This document shows positions 24,331 through 34,230 of a stretch of DNA of 64,000 nucleotides, one piece after another. Origin of the DNA: Lytechinus variegatus (taxonomy: Eukaryota > Echinodermata > Echinoidea > Temnopleuroida > Toxopneustidae); contig NC_054741.1 in the NCBI RefSeq assembly GCF_018143015.1, positions 46,306,548 through 46,370,547 on the forward strand, written 5' to 3'. Both the position numbers and the translations under genes were made by a program. Below the pieces are notes generated by a model. The model was not told the DNA's origin and ran no database searches. It saw only the letters and a list, made by a program, of their open reading frames with translations. Numbering within the stretch: the first letter of the stretch is position 1; the number at the start of each line of letters is the position of its first letter.

Positions 24331-26006
24331 TCATCATCATCGTCATTAACAGGCCATCCATCTCATAACAGCCATAAATACTCACGTGAGTGCATTCCTT
24401 TCAGCCCTCCAGGTATGTGCCAAACCCCTTGGTATAAGGTATCCGTACTTTTCAAGAAAAGCCTGCAAATGAGAAACAAATGAAATAGTGTAAGAACACT
24501 ATTTCCTTTTTTTTTACAAACATGAAACATAATCCTACCTTCTGTATAAATATATTCTTCTTTTTTTTCGCACCCCTATGTTAGATTTGGGGGAATTGTA
24601 CTTCGTATCAATCTGTGGAAATAAGATTGGAAATTTGAAACTTTAAATGACTGACGTAAATCCACATTTGAAATTCCATCAATTCACAGCATTACCACGA
24701 TTATTGATAAACGTGATTTCATTGGACTTGAATAGTATTCGTCATCAGATCTCCCTTGTATTACCCTAAAACATACTTTAATGAGGTTCGTGAACTATAT
24801 CGTAGAGAGTGATTTTTTTCCTTTCTCTCTTTTTTTTCTGATATGGAAACAAGAGGAAGTGTGGGAGTATATATAGTGGCACAAAACAAATATTAACTAA
24901 AATAGCATATAGTTATATGGGTTGGGTAGGTATACGTAGGTTGATATTGAGAGATAGAGACTTAAAGATTGACTGATTTCTTGAGTGACATATAGATAGA
25001 AAGATAGATATATCGGAACCAGGAAAAAAAATACAATTATATTATTCATTATTTTGATAATAATTATGATTTCCTAGTTTGTTTTTATTTAAGTTCTTTC
25101 TTGTTCTCATTTCTTTATTGGGGTGGTAAATAGTTTGATTTTGTAACTTTGTTATGAAATCGTCATTATTCTCTTAAACGATATTGTCTTGTAATTTGAA
25201 ACATTACACAAGCTGTACTTGAATTTGAGTCGTTATCAGGTATATCCAGGGGCGGATCCAGGATTTTCTAGGGGGGGGGGAATATTTCGGAGGAAAATTT
25301 TGACAAGCCAAAAAGTCTTCACCTCTGTTTTAATGACATTTTTACATAACAATGTTTTATTTTGCTTCTCAAAGAGGGGGGGGGCGTGCCCCCTGTGCCC
25401 CCAACCGCCCCCTGGATCCGCGCCTGGGTATATCCAGGCCTAGATCTAACATAACAATTTTTAAACACTCAGTGCCAGAGATTTGCAATTCTTTATATTG
25501 ACTATACATGTATCTCACCGTAGGAAGGTCTTGTATAAATTTGTAAGTGAAAGAGATGCAATTCTTACCATGTGTGATATTTTCCTCCCGACGGCTCTGT
25601 GAAACTTCCGACCGGGATTGTGTACGCCTCGTACTATTCCCGCTAAATCAATCAGTTCATATCGAAACAATGTGCTAACCGAATCCTCGGTATTCCCGCT
25701 TGTTCCCGAAGTATGTATCTCCACGTTTCCACTTGTCCCGACCGACGTTCTCGAAATAGATACTTCATGGGTTTGTCTCGAAACAACATTACTATCCTGA
25801 CCATTTTGTTCCGTATTCCCGACTTCATTATTCCCCGTGGTTCCCGTTCCCGAAATGACGTGAGTCGAATGGGTATGCACAACATGGGTGCTAGACTGCA
25901 CCTGGACGCTAGCTGAATATATCGGTGATGTAAGTGATAATAAAACAAACAATATGCAGAATGTCTGCAAAACCTTCCAAGGATCACCCCTTTCAAAATC
26001 AGACAT
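15978..26006 (-). CDS. MMP-A: complete matrix metalloproteinase gene
   Basis: Secreted zinc endopeptidase of the MMP (M10A) family. Eight coding exons in transcript order: 26006-25569, 24462-24386, 21518-21244, 20729-20505, 19422-19177, 18150-18037, 17315-17151, 16351-15978. All junctions agree in phase (0,2,1,1,1,1,1), giving 637 codons plus stop. The product has a signal peptide (about 1-31), a Ser/Thr/Gly/Asn-rich segment (about 32-115), a prodomain with FLEKYGYL at 148-155 and switch SRCGVED (Cys199), a furin-like RFRR at 256-259, a catalytic domain from about 264 with [11 protein letters not shown] at 377-387 and Met395, a proline-rich hinge, and a four-bladed hemopexin domain closed by Cys448 and Cys632. 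The C-terminus after WLGC is only five residues, with no membrane anchor, so a secreted form is expected. An in-frame TGA at 26036-26034 supports the start. Expression and substrate are unknown. Confidence 0.92.
17151..17315 (-). CDS. MMP-A exon 7: hemopexin blades 1-2
   Basis: Residues 460-513 with [15 protein letters not shown] (blade 1) and [16 protein letters not shown] (blade 2 start). Same length and phases as MMP-B exon 7. Acceptor TTTCAG|CTTC, donor AGAG|GTAGGA. Confidence 0.92.
18037..18150 (-). CDS. MMP-A exon 6: hinge and hemopexin start
   Basis: Residues 422-458: a charged and proline-rich hinge ([12 protein letters not shown]), then [13 protein letters not shown]. Cys448 is the first hemopexin cysteine and NST a possible N-glycosylation site. 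Acceptor TTAAG|GTAAGC, donor TACC|GTAAGT, phase 1. Confidence 0.85.
18890..18980 (-). pseudogene. Decayed copy 1 of the 3' part of MMP-A exon 5
   Basis: The minus strand contains TTGATGTACCCC, then, after a frame change, [10 protein letters not shown] in the place of [10 protein letters not shown] of exon 5. The zinc motif is absent and the frame is broken after the Met-turn, so it cannot encode a working exon. It lies in intron 5. Confidence 0.6.
19020..19135 (-). pseudogene. Decayed copy 2 of the 3' part of MMP-A exon 5
   Basis: Aligns base by base with 19155-19277: plus-strand AAATTTGTTGAATATCATC here against AAATCTGTTGAATACCGTC in the exon, then ATGATCAGACTGGTA against ATAATCAGATTGGTA. 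Similarity also runs through the donor region, but the donor GT is not preserved. Lies between exon 5 and copy 1. Confidence 0.75.
19177..19422 (-). CDS. MMP-A exon 5: zinc-binding active site
   Basis: Residues 340-420. [20 protein letters not shown] supplies structural zinc and calcium ligands. [11 protein letters not shown] (His377, Glu378, His381, His387) is the catalytic motif, with the Met-turn at ALMYP (Met395). It ends [11 protein letters not shown]. Two decayed copies of its 3' part lie downstream at 19020-19135 and 18890-18980. Confidence 0.95.
20505..20729 (-). CDS. MMP-A exon 4: first half of catalytic domain
   Basis: Residues 265-338, from [19 protein letters not shown] through [13 protein letters not shown] to [18 protein letters not shown] in the last segment matches the family's structural zinc site. 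Acceptor ATCAAG|GT, donor CCAG|GTAAAT. Confidence 0.9.
21244..21518 (-). CDS. MMP-A exon 3: cysteine switch and activation site
   Basis: Residues 172-263. The phase from exon 2 requires the acceptor TTTTCAG|TACTTT rather than the second TTCAG 10 nt later; this keeps [16 protein letters not shown] in frame. The switch is SRCGVED, with Cys199 expected to hold the zinc in the latent enzyme. About 55 residues later [10 protein letters not shown] contains a furin-type R-F-R-R, placing activation just before the catalytic domain. Confidence 0.9.
23246..23802. mobile_element. Long inverted-repeat element, TTAA-type, in MMP-A intron 2
   Basis: About 560 bp with imperfect inverted ends of roughly 100 bp, sharing TGAAAATAA and CTGAAAATTTCATCAAAATC words in mirrored order. 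The left flank is TTAA and the right a degenerate TTGA. No coding capacity. Similar in plan to the element at 62215-62708. Confidence 0.65.
24032..24336. repeat. Compound trinucleotide microsatellite with inverted TAG and CTA tracts
   Basis: An ATT/GTT-rich segment, then about 63 bp of (TAG)n at 24151-24213, a GTT/ATT spacer of about 75 bp, and about 42 bp of (CTA)n at 24289-24330. The last two tracts are reverse complements. Within MMP-A intron 2. Confidence 0.95.
24386..24462 (-). CDS. MMP-A exon 2: prodomain start
   Basis: 77-nt exon encoding [13 protein letters not shown], the MMP prodomain signature. Acceptor TTTGCAG|GC, donor CTCAC|GTGAGT, phase 2. A pair of inverted (TAG)n and (CTA)n tracts begins about 55 nt past this donor. 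Confidence 0.88.
25240..25438. mobile_element. Element with GGATCC inverted ends in MMP-A intron 1
   Basis: About 180 bp. The ends are inverted repeats centred on GCGGATCCAGG. The word GTATATCCAGG is repeated directly at both flanks (25240-25250 and 25428-25438), which looks like a target-site duplication, though part of it may belong to the inverted end. G-rich interior, non-coding. Confidence 0.75.
25569..26006 (-). CDS. MMP-A exon 1: signal peptide and Ser/Thr/Gly-rich region
   Basis: 146 codons, against 35 in MMP-B. A 12-residue polar start precedes the hydrophobic core [10 protein letters not shown]. Residues 32-115 are low in complexity (Ser, Thr, Gly, Asn, His, Val), resembling an O-glycosylated stalk. 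The last part is basic ([11 protein letters not shown]). The donor ATG|GTAAGA gives phase 0. A second donor-like site at 25519 would give the wrong phase for exon 2. The start ATG has A at -3. Confidence 0.85.
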
Positions 26007-28532
26007 TTTTTTCCTAACTCCTTCACCGCTATTTCATCGAACGGATTTTCAATCGATCCATATGTACAGCCCTAACTTTAACAAGTGGCTCTCATATCGG
26101 ATAACAGCAGTAGACCCTCTGATAAAACGTTATGGTTCCCCTGTCATAACTTGACACCACTGAAATGCAGGCTCATCGGAAAGCACCAACTGAGTGAGCT
26201 TGTCGAGTCAAATTTGCGTGCTTCCTCCAAACTGTGTTCAGAGATTTGATAGTTATGTCTAAATAATTGGAACAACCTTGTCAATTTTAGTTTAGAGTAA
26301 TTATCATCATCTGACCTCCACCAATTTGTGTGACCCTCGTCCTCTTTAATTGTTTTTCTTAACCTTAATTATCCATCCACCTTTGGGTTTCTTTATTTTG
26401 TCAGAGGTGCGTGCTCATAACGATAGAAAATACGTGATCACTTTTACTCTCTTGTTACAGCTGCAGGTGTTTATTCAAGTTTTGGGGGGAGGGGGGGCAA
26501 TAGGGAGAGTGCAGCCCCTCCACGCCTCTCACCCCTTTCTCTCTTTATTTCACTCCCCTCCCCCCTCTCTCTCTACCTCCCCCTCAACCCCCCCCCCCGC
26601 TCTCTCTCCCTCCAACTTTTCAGATAATTTGTTTTGTTCTCGAGGTCTTTACCTATCCCTTTTTTAAGTTAATTCTACCATTGTTAATCCAACCTTAATT
26701 GCTTCTTTTCTTCTCATAATCCACCTCATTTCCTCGTCATTCCTTCGACGAATTTCATTCCCTTCAGTTTGTTTGATTAAGATGTCAAATGAAAGGAGCA
26801 TTTGATGGGCTTACTAATTATTGCCAAACAAGAAACTGGCAAATTATATTCTACTAAATAACAAGTTTCTCACTTCAAGGCGAATTAAAAGGTTTGCAAG
26901 GCCTGTAATTGTGATATTGAGTACATGAGGCAATATTAAGATGGGATTCGGCATGAATAAAAACATGACGTGACCAAGCTGGAGTAAAATCATCATGGTT
27001 ATATTTTTGTTTGGATGGGAAGGTTTGTTTTTTAAGGGAAGTCTGCATATATTTCAGGTTAGCTGAATGCATATATACAAAGTGCTCTTGATTGTACCTT
27101 ATTCTGACCTTTGATGACCAATAGGATCAACCTCCTGACCGTGTACGTCTCCCCTGCTAACGACGATCAGTCGACCACGATGGGAATGGTATGGGAAAAT
27201 GAAGGAAATTTGGAGGAGAGGTTGGAGATGAAAAATGGAATGGATAGAAATAAGGATTGAAGACAGAAAATGATAAGGAGAGAGAGAGAGGTAGAGAAAG
27301 ATGAAAATTACCACAATTTCAATTAATAATTGTCAATTAATTTTTTATAACCAATTTCCCAAGGTACCCCTTATGGGGTGCCTTGATACTCTATTTTTTC
27401 TTCCCCTCTCCTTTTTCAAGTTCTTTCTCAAGTGCGCTGCGGCATGACCCCTTAATGCCCAACATGTTGTACTCTTTATTGTTTAATGTCTTGTAATCTT
27501 TTGATTTGTAATTCATGTTCATTTCAGTTTGTACTGCTAGACATGTTGTTTTCAATAAAATCTATTTCTATATCTTTGTATCTATTTAAAAGGAGTCGTG
27601 AAGTACTAGTCGTGATAGTATACGCCTATAGAAAAGAGAAAAATAAAAAGTAGAATGATGATCAATCCAAGACAAAATTGAATAAAGATGATTTTTTCAT
27701 GAATCGAACTTAGGCTGTGTTTCATCAAAATGTGGTTATAGAGATCACAGTGTGTAGGCCTAGGCACCTACCACAGGATACCGTGTCAGTAGCATTCTCA
27801 AATAATAATTAAATAAAAAAAAATATTTGACATGTAATACAAATAAATTGATTACACTGTATTAACGATTTTAAAATTAATTGAGATATATTATTTGATG
27901 AAAGTTTAATGAAAATTTCTCAGGTAATTGTAACTCTCCTTTAAAATGATGGCACTTCATTTTCAAATTCCTGTTATAATCACTCATTATTGCATCTTCG
28001 TTTCCGGTTCGTTGCTATGGCAACTGTCAAAAGGAAGTTACGTTAGACCACCAGTTTCTTTCCGCTCATATTTTGTCAACTATAAAATACGGCTCATGAA
28101 ATCAGTGGCATAGTGACAAAATTATTACAAACTTATTTAGGGAGCTGTGGCTTGAAAATAGAAACACAACGGTACTTCTCCCAAAACGTTTATGCAAATT
28201 ACTGCTTCACCCTTTTGTCACAAATCAAGTCTTCGTTCGTTTATTTTACATCTGTAAAAAAACACTAAAAATAACAAAATACAAAACTTCTGCATAAAAC
28301 AGCCAAACGCTTTAAGTGAAATGTAGTAGATCAGAACAATAATGTTGGTCAAAATAACCAAAAAAAAACTTGTTTTAGACCAAGAAAATGATCGAAATGA
28401 ACCACAGTTCTGGTACTTTTAATCAATAATTTGATATTAACAACTACCTTTGATCTGTTGTTATCATTATAATGGTCGGACACATATTCAGCAAAGGTAA
28501 TTTTGAATACATTTTAAACTATTTGATTAAGC

Positions 28533-29698
28533 CAGTGGCGTAACTACAGGGGGCATGAGGGGGCACGTGCCCCCCCCCTTCTGCTGGCCAAAAAAAAACG
28601 GGGAAAAGGAGAAAAAGAGGGAGAAAGGAAAAGAAACATAGTGGGGAAAGAAGAAATTATGTTCATTATAGATGTTATGTTATATTATAATGATGTTATA
28701 TTACATAAGAAACATTTTTCATAACTTTATGAAACATTATTTTGCTCAGGGCCTAAGTCTTCATTGCTCCTGGTGCTCGCATAGACTGTTTAACGAGATA
28801 TATAATCCTGTTGTACTAAAACCTCCCGTTTTCAAATCAATATACTGTACACCAAATATATTTCCTCGCAATTCGAGTTATTATTTCATGTAGTGACATT
28901 TGCTTCTTTTTCACGACTACTTAAAGTGATTGCCCTATTTCAAGGTCTTAATATAAAACACTTCCTGTCCTTGCTAACGTTCGCATTAGTTGATTTGGTG
29001 AAATGTATGCTCTTCATGAATTCCTAAAATCAGTCCTTAAAATGTCAATTTTTCTGATCTCAATATAAAAAAATTTCAGCTCGCGCTTCGCGCTCGCATA
29101 ATTTTGTTAGTGAAATACGTACTGTCTTGGCAAATTCCTGCAAACAAGCCTTAGAATGCCCCTCTTCAGGTACGAATTTCCAAAATTTTCAGCTCGCGCT
29201 TCGCGCTTGCAGTATTTGATTAGTGAGATGTGTATGATAATCATGATTACCATGTCTACAAAGAGTGCTAAATGTGTTTAGATGTAATTCTAACAAACTC
29301 AGCAAAGGATGGTACTATCGTAAGATGACTATGCTGAGATATGTATACTCTTAATGGATTCCTAAGATATATTCCCTGTTTGGGGTCAATATATACAAAA
29401 ATTTCTGCTCGCTCTTCGCGCTCGCATTTTTTTTTAGCGAACCAGGTACGTATCATGATTACAAAAATGTGCTTATAATGTCCCGTTTTAGGTCTGAATA
29501 TCAAAAATTTCAGCTCGCGCTTCGCGCCCGCATTATTTAATCAGTGAGATACATATCCGTTTAATGGAACTGCATGTCTTTAAAATGTCTCTATTAGGTC
29601 AGTATATCTGGCAACTGAGTGCGCTTTGCGCGCTCCTTAACTGACTCGAAATTTTTGCTGGTGCCCCCCAATACCGTGACCCACGGTACGCCACTGCT
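28533..29698. mobile_element. 1.2-kb element with CAGTGGCGTA ends and internal GCTCGC units
   Basis: Bounded by CAGTGGCGTA and its reverse complement TACGCCACTG. The inside holds four to five copies of AGCTCGCGCTTCGCGCTCGC or variants (near 29077, 29190, 29405, 29510 and 29615), separated by AT-rich spacers. No coding capacity. Confidence 0.7.
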
Positions 29699-30159
29699 GG
29701 CATAAGCTATTGTGGTTCCTGGTTGTACTATTTGTCATACTCTTTGATTCATTAATTAACATGTTGTTGTTAATAAATTCAATCAGCAGTAAATATCAAA
29801 ATAGCAAAGTTACGTGGTGCACATTCCTGCGTGTCCGTGGCTGGCAGAGGTGCAAGTATTCTTACATTGATGGGTGTCGGCAAGACGTTTTTATTTAGAA
29901 GGTGGAAAAGACCCTATACATAGAATTTTTTATACTACAAAAATAGTTTATCAGAAATATCTGAAGAAATTGGTCCACTTTTCTGTATATGACAAAGATT
30001 TAGGGGAGATATCATGTTTTAAATCATCCGAGACTATTTCTATGCTCTCACTTTTTAATAATTTAAGAAAAAATAACAAGTAATAATGCAAAATAATACA
30101 GTTTGTATGGATTTTCCAAATAACGTGTAGGCTTTTAAAGGCTACTCACCGACAAAACT

Positions 30160-30346
30160 ACGACATTATGCGTTGAGTGCGACATTATGCGTCGGACGCT
30201 CTTGGCATAATGTCGCGATCTGCCACATTCTGCGTTGCTGCGACATTATGCGTTAGGGTGACATTATCGGTCGTAACAGGACGCTCTTGGCATAATGTCG
30301 CAATCTGCGACATTATGCGTTGTTGCGACATTATCGGTTGTAACAG
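30160..30346. repeat. Clustered GCGACATTATGCG direct and inverted repeats
   Basis: Contains at least five forward GACATTATGCG/GACATTATCGG words and two reverse CATAATGTCGC words. Two larger units of about 87 bp begin with GACGCTCTTGGCATAATGTC at 30195 and 30280. The block stands out as GC-richer than its surroundings. Confidence 0.85.
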
Positions 30347-31086
30347 GCCTAACCGTAACTCAGCGTCATCGCTTAAAGTCGTTAGTATTTCCTTAAGATT
30401 AAATCAATGCAAATAAGGTTGGGATCTTACGAATCTCAGGAGAATATACAGCATCTCATTCGATAGGGAGCAACAAGAAGTTTTGATGAGGGGTAGTTGG
30501 CCTGAAGGTGAGTAGAAAAAAGGGTCATAGTTCTACAAGTACACTAATTTCATATCTACTTTCTCCTGTTACCATTCAGTTGCTCCTTGCATGTTTAGTT
30601 TAGTCTTGGTTTGTGTTGTTTTTGTTTGTTGATTTGATGTTTTTTTTAATAATTTGAGTCCCCTATCATGGACGGCCCTTATTTTCGTGGTACCATCCCT
30701 GCCCTTTCATTATTGAGGTTAATGATGGGCGTATCTCCGACCATCTCCAAACTATACCCGGAAGTTTGATTAGGGGTAATAGGCCTATCGAGTGCAGCTG
30801 AAATCTTCTCTCGAGCCGTGTGTTGGTTGCGAACTACTGAACACCATGATTTGGCACCTCAATGTCAGATATTTTTTTTTTTTTATCTTTGCAGTTTTTA
30901 TTCGTCATAAAAAATAATCAAAATATACAAAACATATCGTTGCACTTCAATAAAAAAGAACATTGTATAAGTACATACAACATAATCTTAATTTACAAGA
31001 AAATTGTACCCCAGCGCTGCCGACAGGACGATCCATTAACCGAAAAAAGGATATTGTAATGTAAGATATTGCCATTTTCAAATATT

Positions 31087-31385
31087 GGGTGGTATTCTGA
31101 TGATTTATACCGAGTCTAGACTAGAATTTTAAACTACACTTCTATGGAATGCTGGGATTCATAATATTTCTTCCATATTCGTGGCAATATAATGTATCAA
31201 TTCATTCCATGAAATTCATATATTTTTTATATTTTCCATGTCAGGACTCAATTAATTTTTGACAACATTTTGTAGCAGATGAAAATTATTGTTAATAATG
31301 GTGAATGAGTTGACAGCTGGCAATACATTAAAGTATGGTCTAAGTTAACCAAGGTTTGACAAAACCATGGCTATCAGAATACCGC
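31087..31385. mobile_element. MITE-like element with GGTATTCTGAT ends
   Basis: About 300 bp with inverted ends GGTGGTATTCTGAT and ATCAGAATACCGCC. AT-rich and non-coding. Confidence 0.6.
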
Positions 31386-31691
31386 CTATTGTATGATGCA
31401 TGTTGGACAAAATATGCACATTTATCTGGAGTGGCAATTTTATGCCATATTTTACAATATTATTTGTGTGACTGTTTTCTGCTAGAAAGCATTTAAATGA
31501 AAGAACCTCATGTCGGTGTTAGAAACTGATGTGCTCTCAGCGGAAAGAGCGGAATTTCGCAAGGATTTTTTCAATCTTTTTTTTTTTTTTGGGGGGGGAG
31601 TCTGAACATGAATAATGTTTAATAATGTTTATTTTTCACATTTTTGCAAATGGTCACTGAAAATAAGAGGTTATAAGCATCCCCAATCATA

Positions 31692-31987
31692 GGCGGCGGA
31701 AGCGGGGGGAGGGGGGGGGGACGGTCCCCCTAAATTGTTAGTAGATAATCCTTTTTTTTTGCTCGTCAATTTTGTTTCCTGCTTGCCCTCCTGAATTCAC
31801 GTGGACCCCCCAAAAAAATTAGGTTGATGACCCTTTTTTTTTTGCTTGTCCAAAAATTTTGTGATCCCCTCCTAAAATCTAGGTTGATAACCTTTCTTTA
31901 TTTCGCTTGTCAAATTTTGTACCTGTGTCCATCCCAAAATTTCGGGTGAACCACCCCCCCCCCCTAAATTTTTTGGCTTCCGCCGCC
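31692..31987 (-). mobile_element. Element with GGCGGCGGAAGC inverted ends, copy 2
   Basis: About 296 bp with the same perfect 12-bp inverted ends as 12384-12604. Its reverse strand aligns with copy 1 (shared GGACACAGGTA and TTTGACAAG words against GACACAGGTA and TTTGACAAG). Non-coding. Confidence 0.8.
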
Positions 31988-32203
31988 AATGTCCCCAACC
32001 CTTTGATTTTTTTTAAATTCACAGATTGATCTTAGGGAATTTTCAAAATAATTTATTTCACCCGAAAAATAATAATCATGAAATTAACATTTGTCATATA
32101 AGTTATACACAGACACACACACACAAAATTATAAATAAAAGTAGGTGCCCCTTAATGGAAATATAAGTATATGCTTTCTTGTTATTGTTATACCTGGGGT
32201 TTC

Positions 32204-32669
32204 AGGTGCCATGAGCCTAATTACATCAGGAGGGCTCAAGATATTCGTTCGACCCAACCCATTCGATTTTTTTTTCAATTTGATGTTGCTGATTGACAAA
32301 ACTGTATGAATATGATTCAAAATCTAACACTGATTCTAGAAATGGTAACTACTGAACTTCCTTCGCCCAAATTGGGAAGATAAAAAAGTGACTTGGAACT
32401 ATTTTTTTGACTGGCGGACTAATTAGGGCTATTTTACTGTTTGAGTCGATGAATTTGCTCCATTCATAGTTATCTTCATAAATGGCAATTTATTTTTAAA
32501 ATGAGCTGGCTACGCTACCCTTTCCTGGTCAGATATGGAATGCCAGATATATATCCTATCCAATGGTAGTAAACATTCCACCCTCTAATTTCACATTCAT
32601 TTTTTATGAATTTTTCAAAAGTGCCATTTTAACACACAAGTCTATGGGGAATGTTTTACGCGCGTGACA
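32204..32669 (+). repeat. Direct duplication, copy 1
   Basis: 466-bp block starting AGGTGCCATGAGCCTAATTA, repeated at 33683-34129 with only a few substitutions, one 22-bp indel and one 3-bp indel. No coding capacity in either copy. Confidence 0.92.
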
Positions 32670-33682
32670 ATATGGGAAATCCCTAGTAGTGGATGGAATT
32701 CCTGGCCAAACTCTTCAGTAGCAAACAATTTCACACTGATATCAATATGTTTAGTCATCAAGAGGTGCAAAGAATTGATTTAATGGCTAGCAAGGCCATA
32801 TCAGCTAAAGTTGGTAGGTCTGTGTATATGTAAGCCTGTATGTAGACTGGTCAATGTAATGAGCGTCTATGCCTCTTTTTGTTCTGATTCATCATTGGTT
32901 TGTGTTAGTGTACATCACATACTTAATTAATATTAGAAAGACCTTTACAAATTGCTCATGTAAAAGGAAGGGGGTAGAGAGGAGCCTTGAGAACTTTAAT
33001 GAAGAGGACTAGAGTGGTACCTTCAAGAAGGTATTTAGAAAAAGGCACAGAGTAAGGTAAGGTATCTAAGGACTAATAGTGCTCAACTAAGGAGGGAAGG
33101 GGGGGGGGGGTGGCTGTGTGCTCCAATCTTAGTCTCCCCCCCCCCCTCTTTATAAGCCATGCCATCTATGAAATTATTATTCTTTCTCTCTATCTTTCTA
33201 TCTCTCTTTTTTTTTCTCTCTCTTCTATCTATTTTTATGTATCTCTTCCTTCTTACATCTGAGAGGCAATATAGCCCTAGGAAGATTTTGATATAATAGG
33301 TCAAATGCAAATGTACTGAAGTAGTATGTTCTTATACTTTTATTGTTTCCTCATTCAATCTCATGTATATCTGGTAATTTTATTTGAGGCAGTTCTGGTA
33401 TCCTGATATCTACACAAAATTTACATACACCTTTATATTACAATTAATAGGGACCTATATATTGTCATTACATTCACTGCTGGGCTGTATGCAGGTAGGA
33501 TATGTATGCATCCATATAGTGAATATAACATGTATGAGTAATACATTAAAATGGGTCATTGCATAAAAAATAGACATTTTCAATGCATTTCTTTGTGCTA
33601 GTGTGAGTGTGTGAGTGTACAGATATGAAAGAATAGCAAAGTAGCTATTAAAAAAAAATTAAATTCATAGGTCATATAATAT

Positions 33683-34129
33683 AGGTGCCATGAGCCTAAT
33701 TACACCAGGAGGGCTCAAGATATTCGTTCGACCCAACCCATTCGATTTTTTGACAAAACTGTATGAATATGATTCAAAATCTAACACTGATTCTAGAAAT
33801 GGTAACTACTGAACTTCCTTCGCCCAAATTGGGAAGATAAAAAAGTGACTTGGAACTATTTTTTTGACTGGCGGACTAATTAGGGCTATTTTACTGTTTG
33901 AGTCGATGAATTTGCTCCATTCATCATAGTTATCTTCATAAATGGCAATTTATTTTTAAAATGAGCTGGCTACGCTACCCTTTCCTGTTCAGATATGGAA
34001 TGCCAGATATATATTCTATCCAATGGTAGTAAACATTCCACCCTCTAATTTCACAATCATTTTTTATGAATTTTTCAAAAGTGCCATTTTAACACACACG
34101 TCTATGGGGAATGTTTTACGCGCGTGACA
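33683..34129 (+). repeat. Direct duplication, copy 2
   Basis: 447-bp copy of 32204-32669, about 1 kb further on and in the same orientation. It ends at the same CGCGTGACA word. Confidence 0.92.
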
Positions 34130-34181
34130 CCTTCAAGTTCACTTTGTAGGTCTGCTGCCATCTTGTGGTAGATTTTATTTA

Positions 34182-34230
34182 TAGAAGAAGAAGAAGAAGA
34201 AAAAGAAAAAGAAGAGGAAGAAGAAGAAGG
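34182..34230. repeat. (GAA)n purine tract
   Basis: About 50 bp of GAA/AAG repeat with minor interruptions. Confidence 0.85.

Noticed and set aside
24032..24349. Open frame rich in Tyr, Ile and Val
   Set aside because: Product of the compound trinucleotide repeat, not a gene.
27361..27386. Short hairpin (AAGGTACCCC / GGGGTGCCTT) as a regulatory site
   Set aside because: Single short imperfect palindrome in intergenic sequence with no supporting context.
30160..30346. CRISPR-like array
   Set aside because: Repeats are in both orientations with uneven spacing, in a eukaryotic genome.
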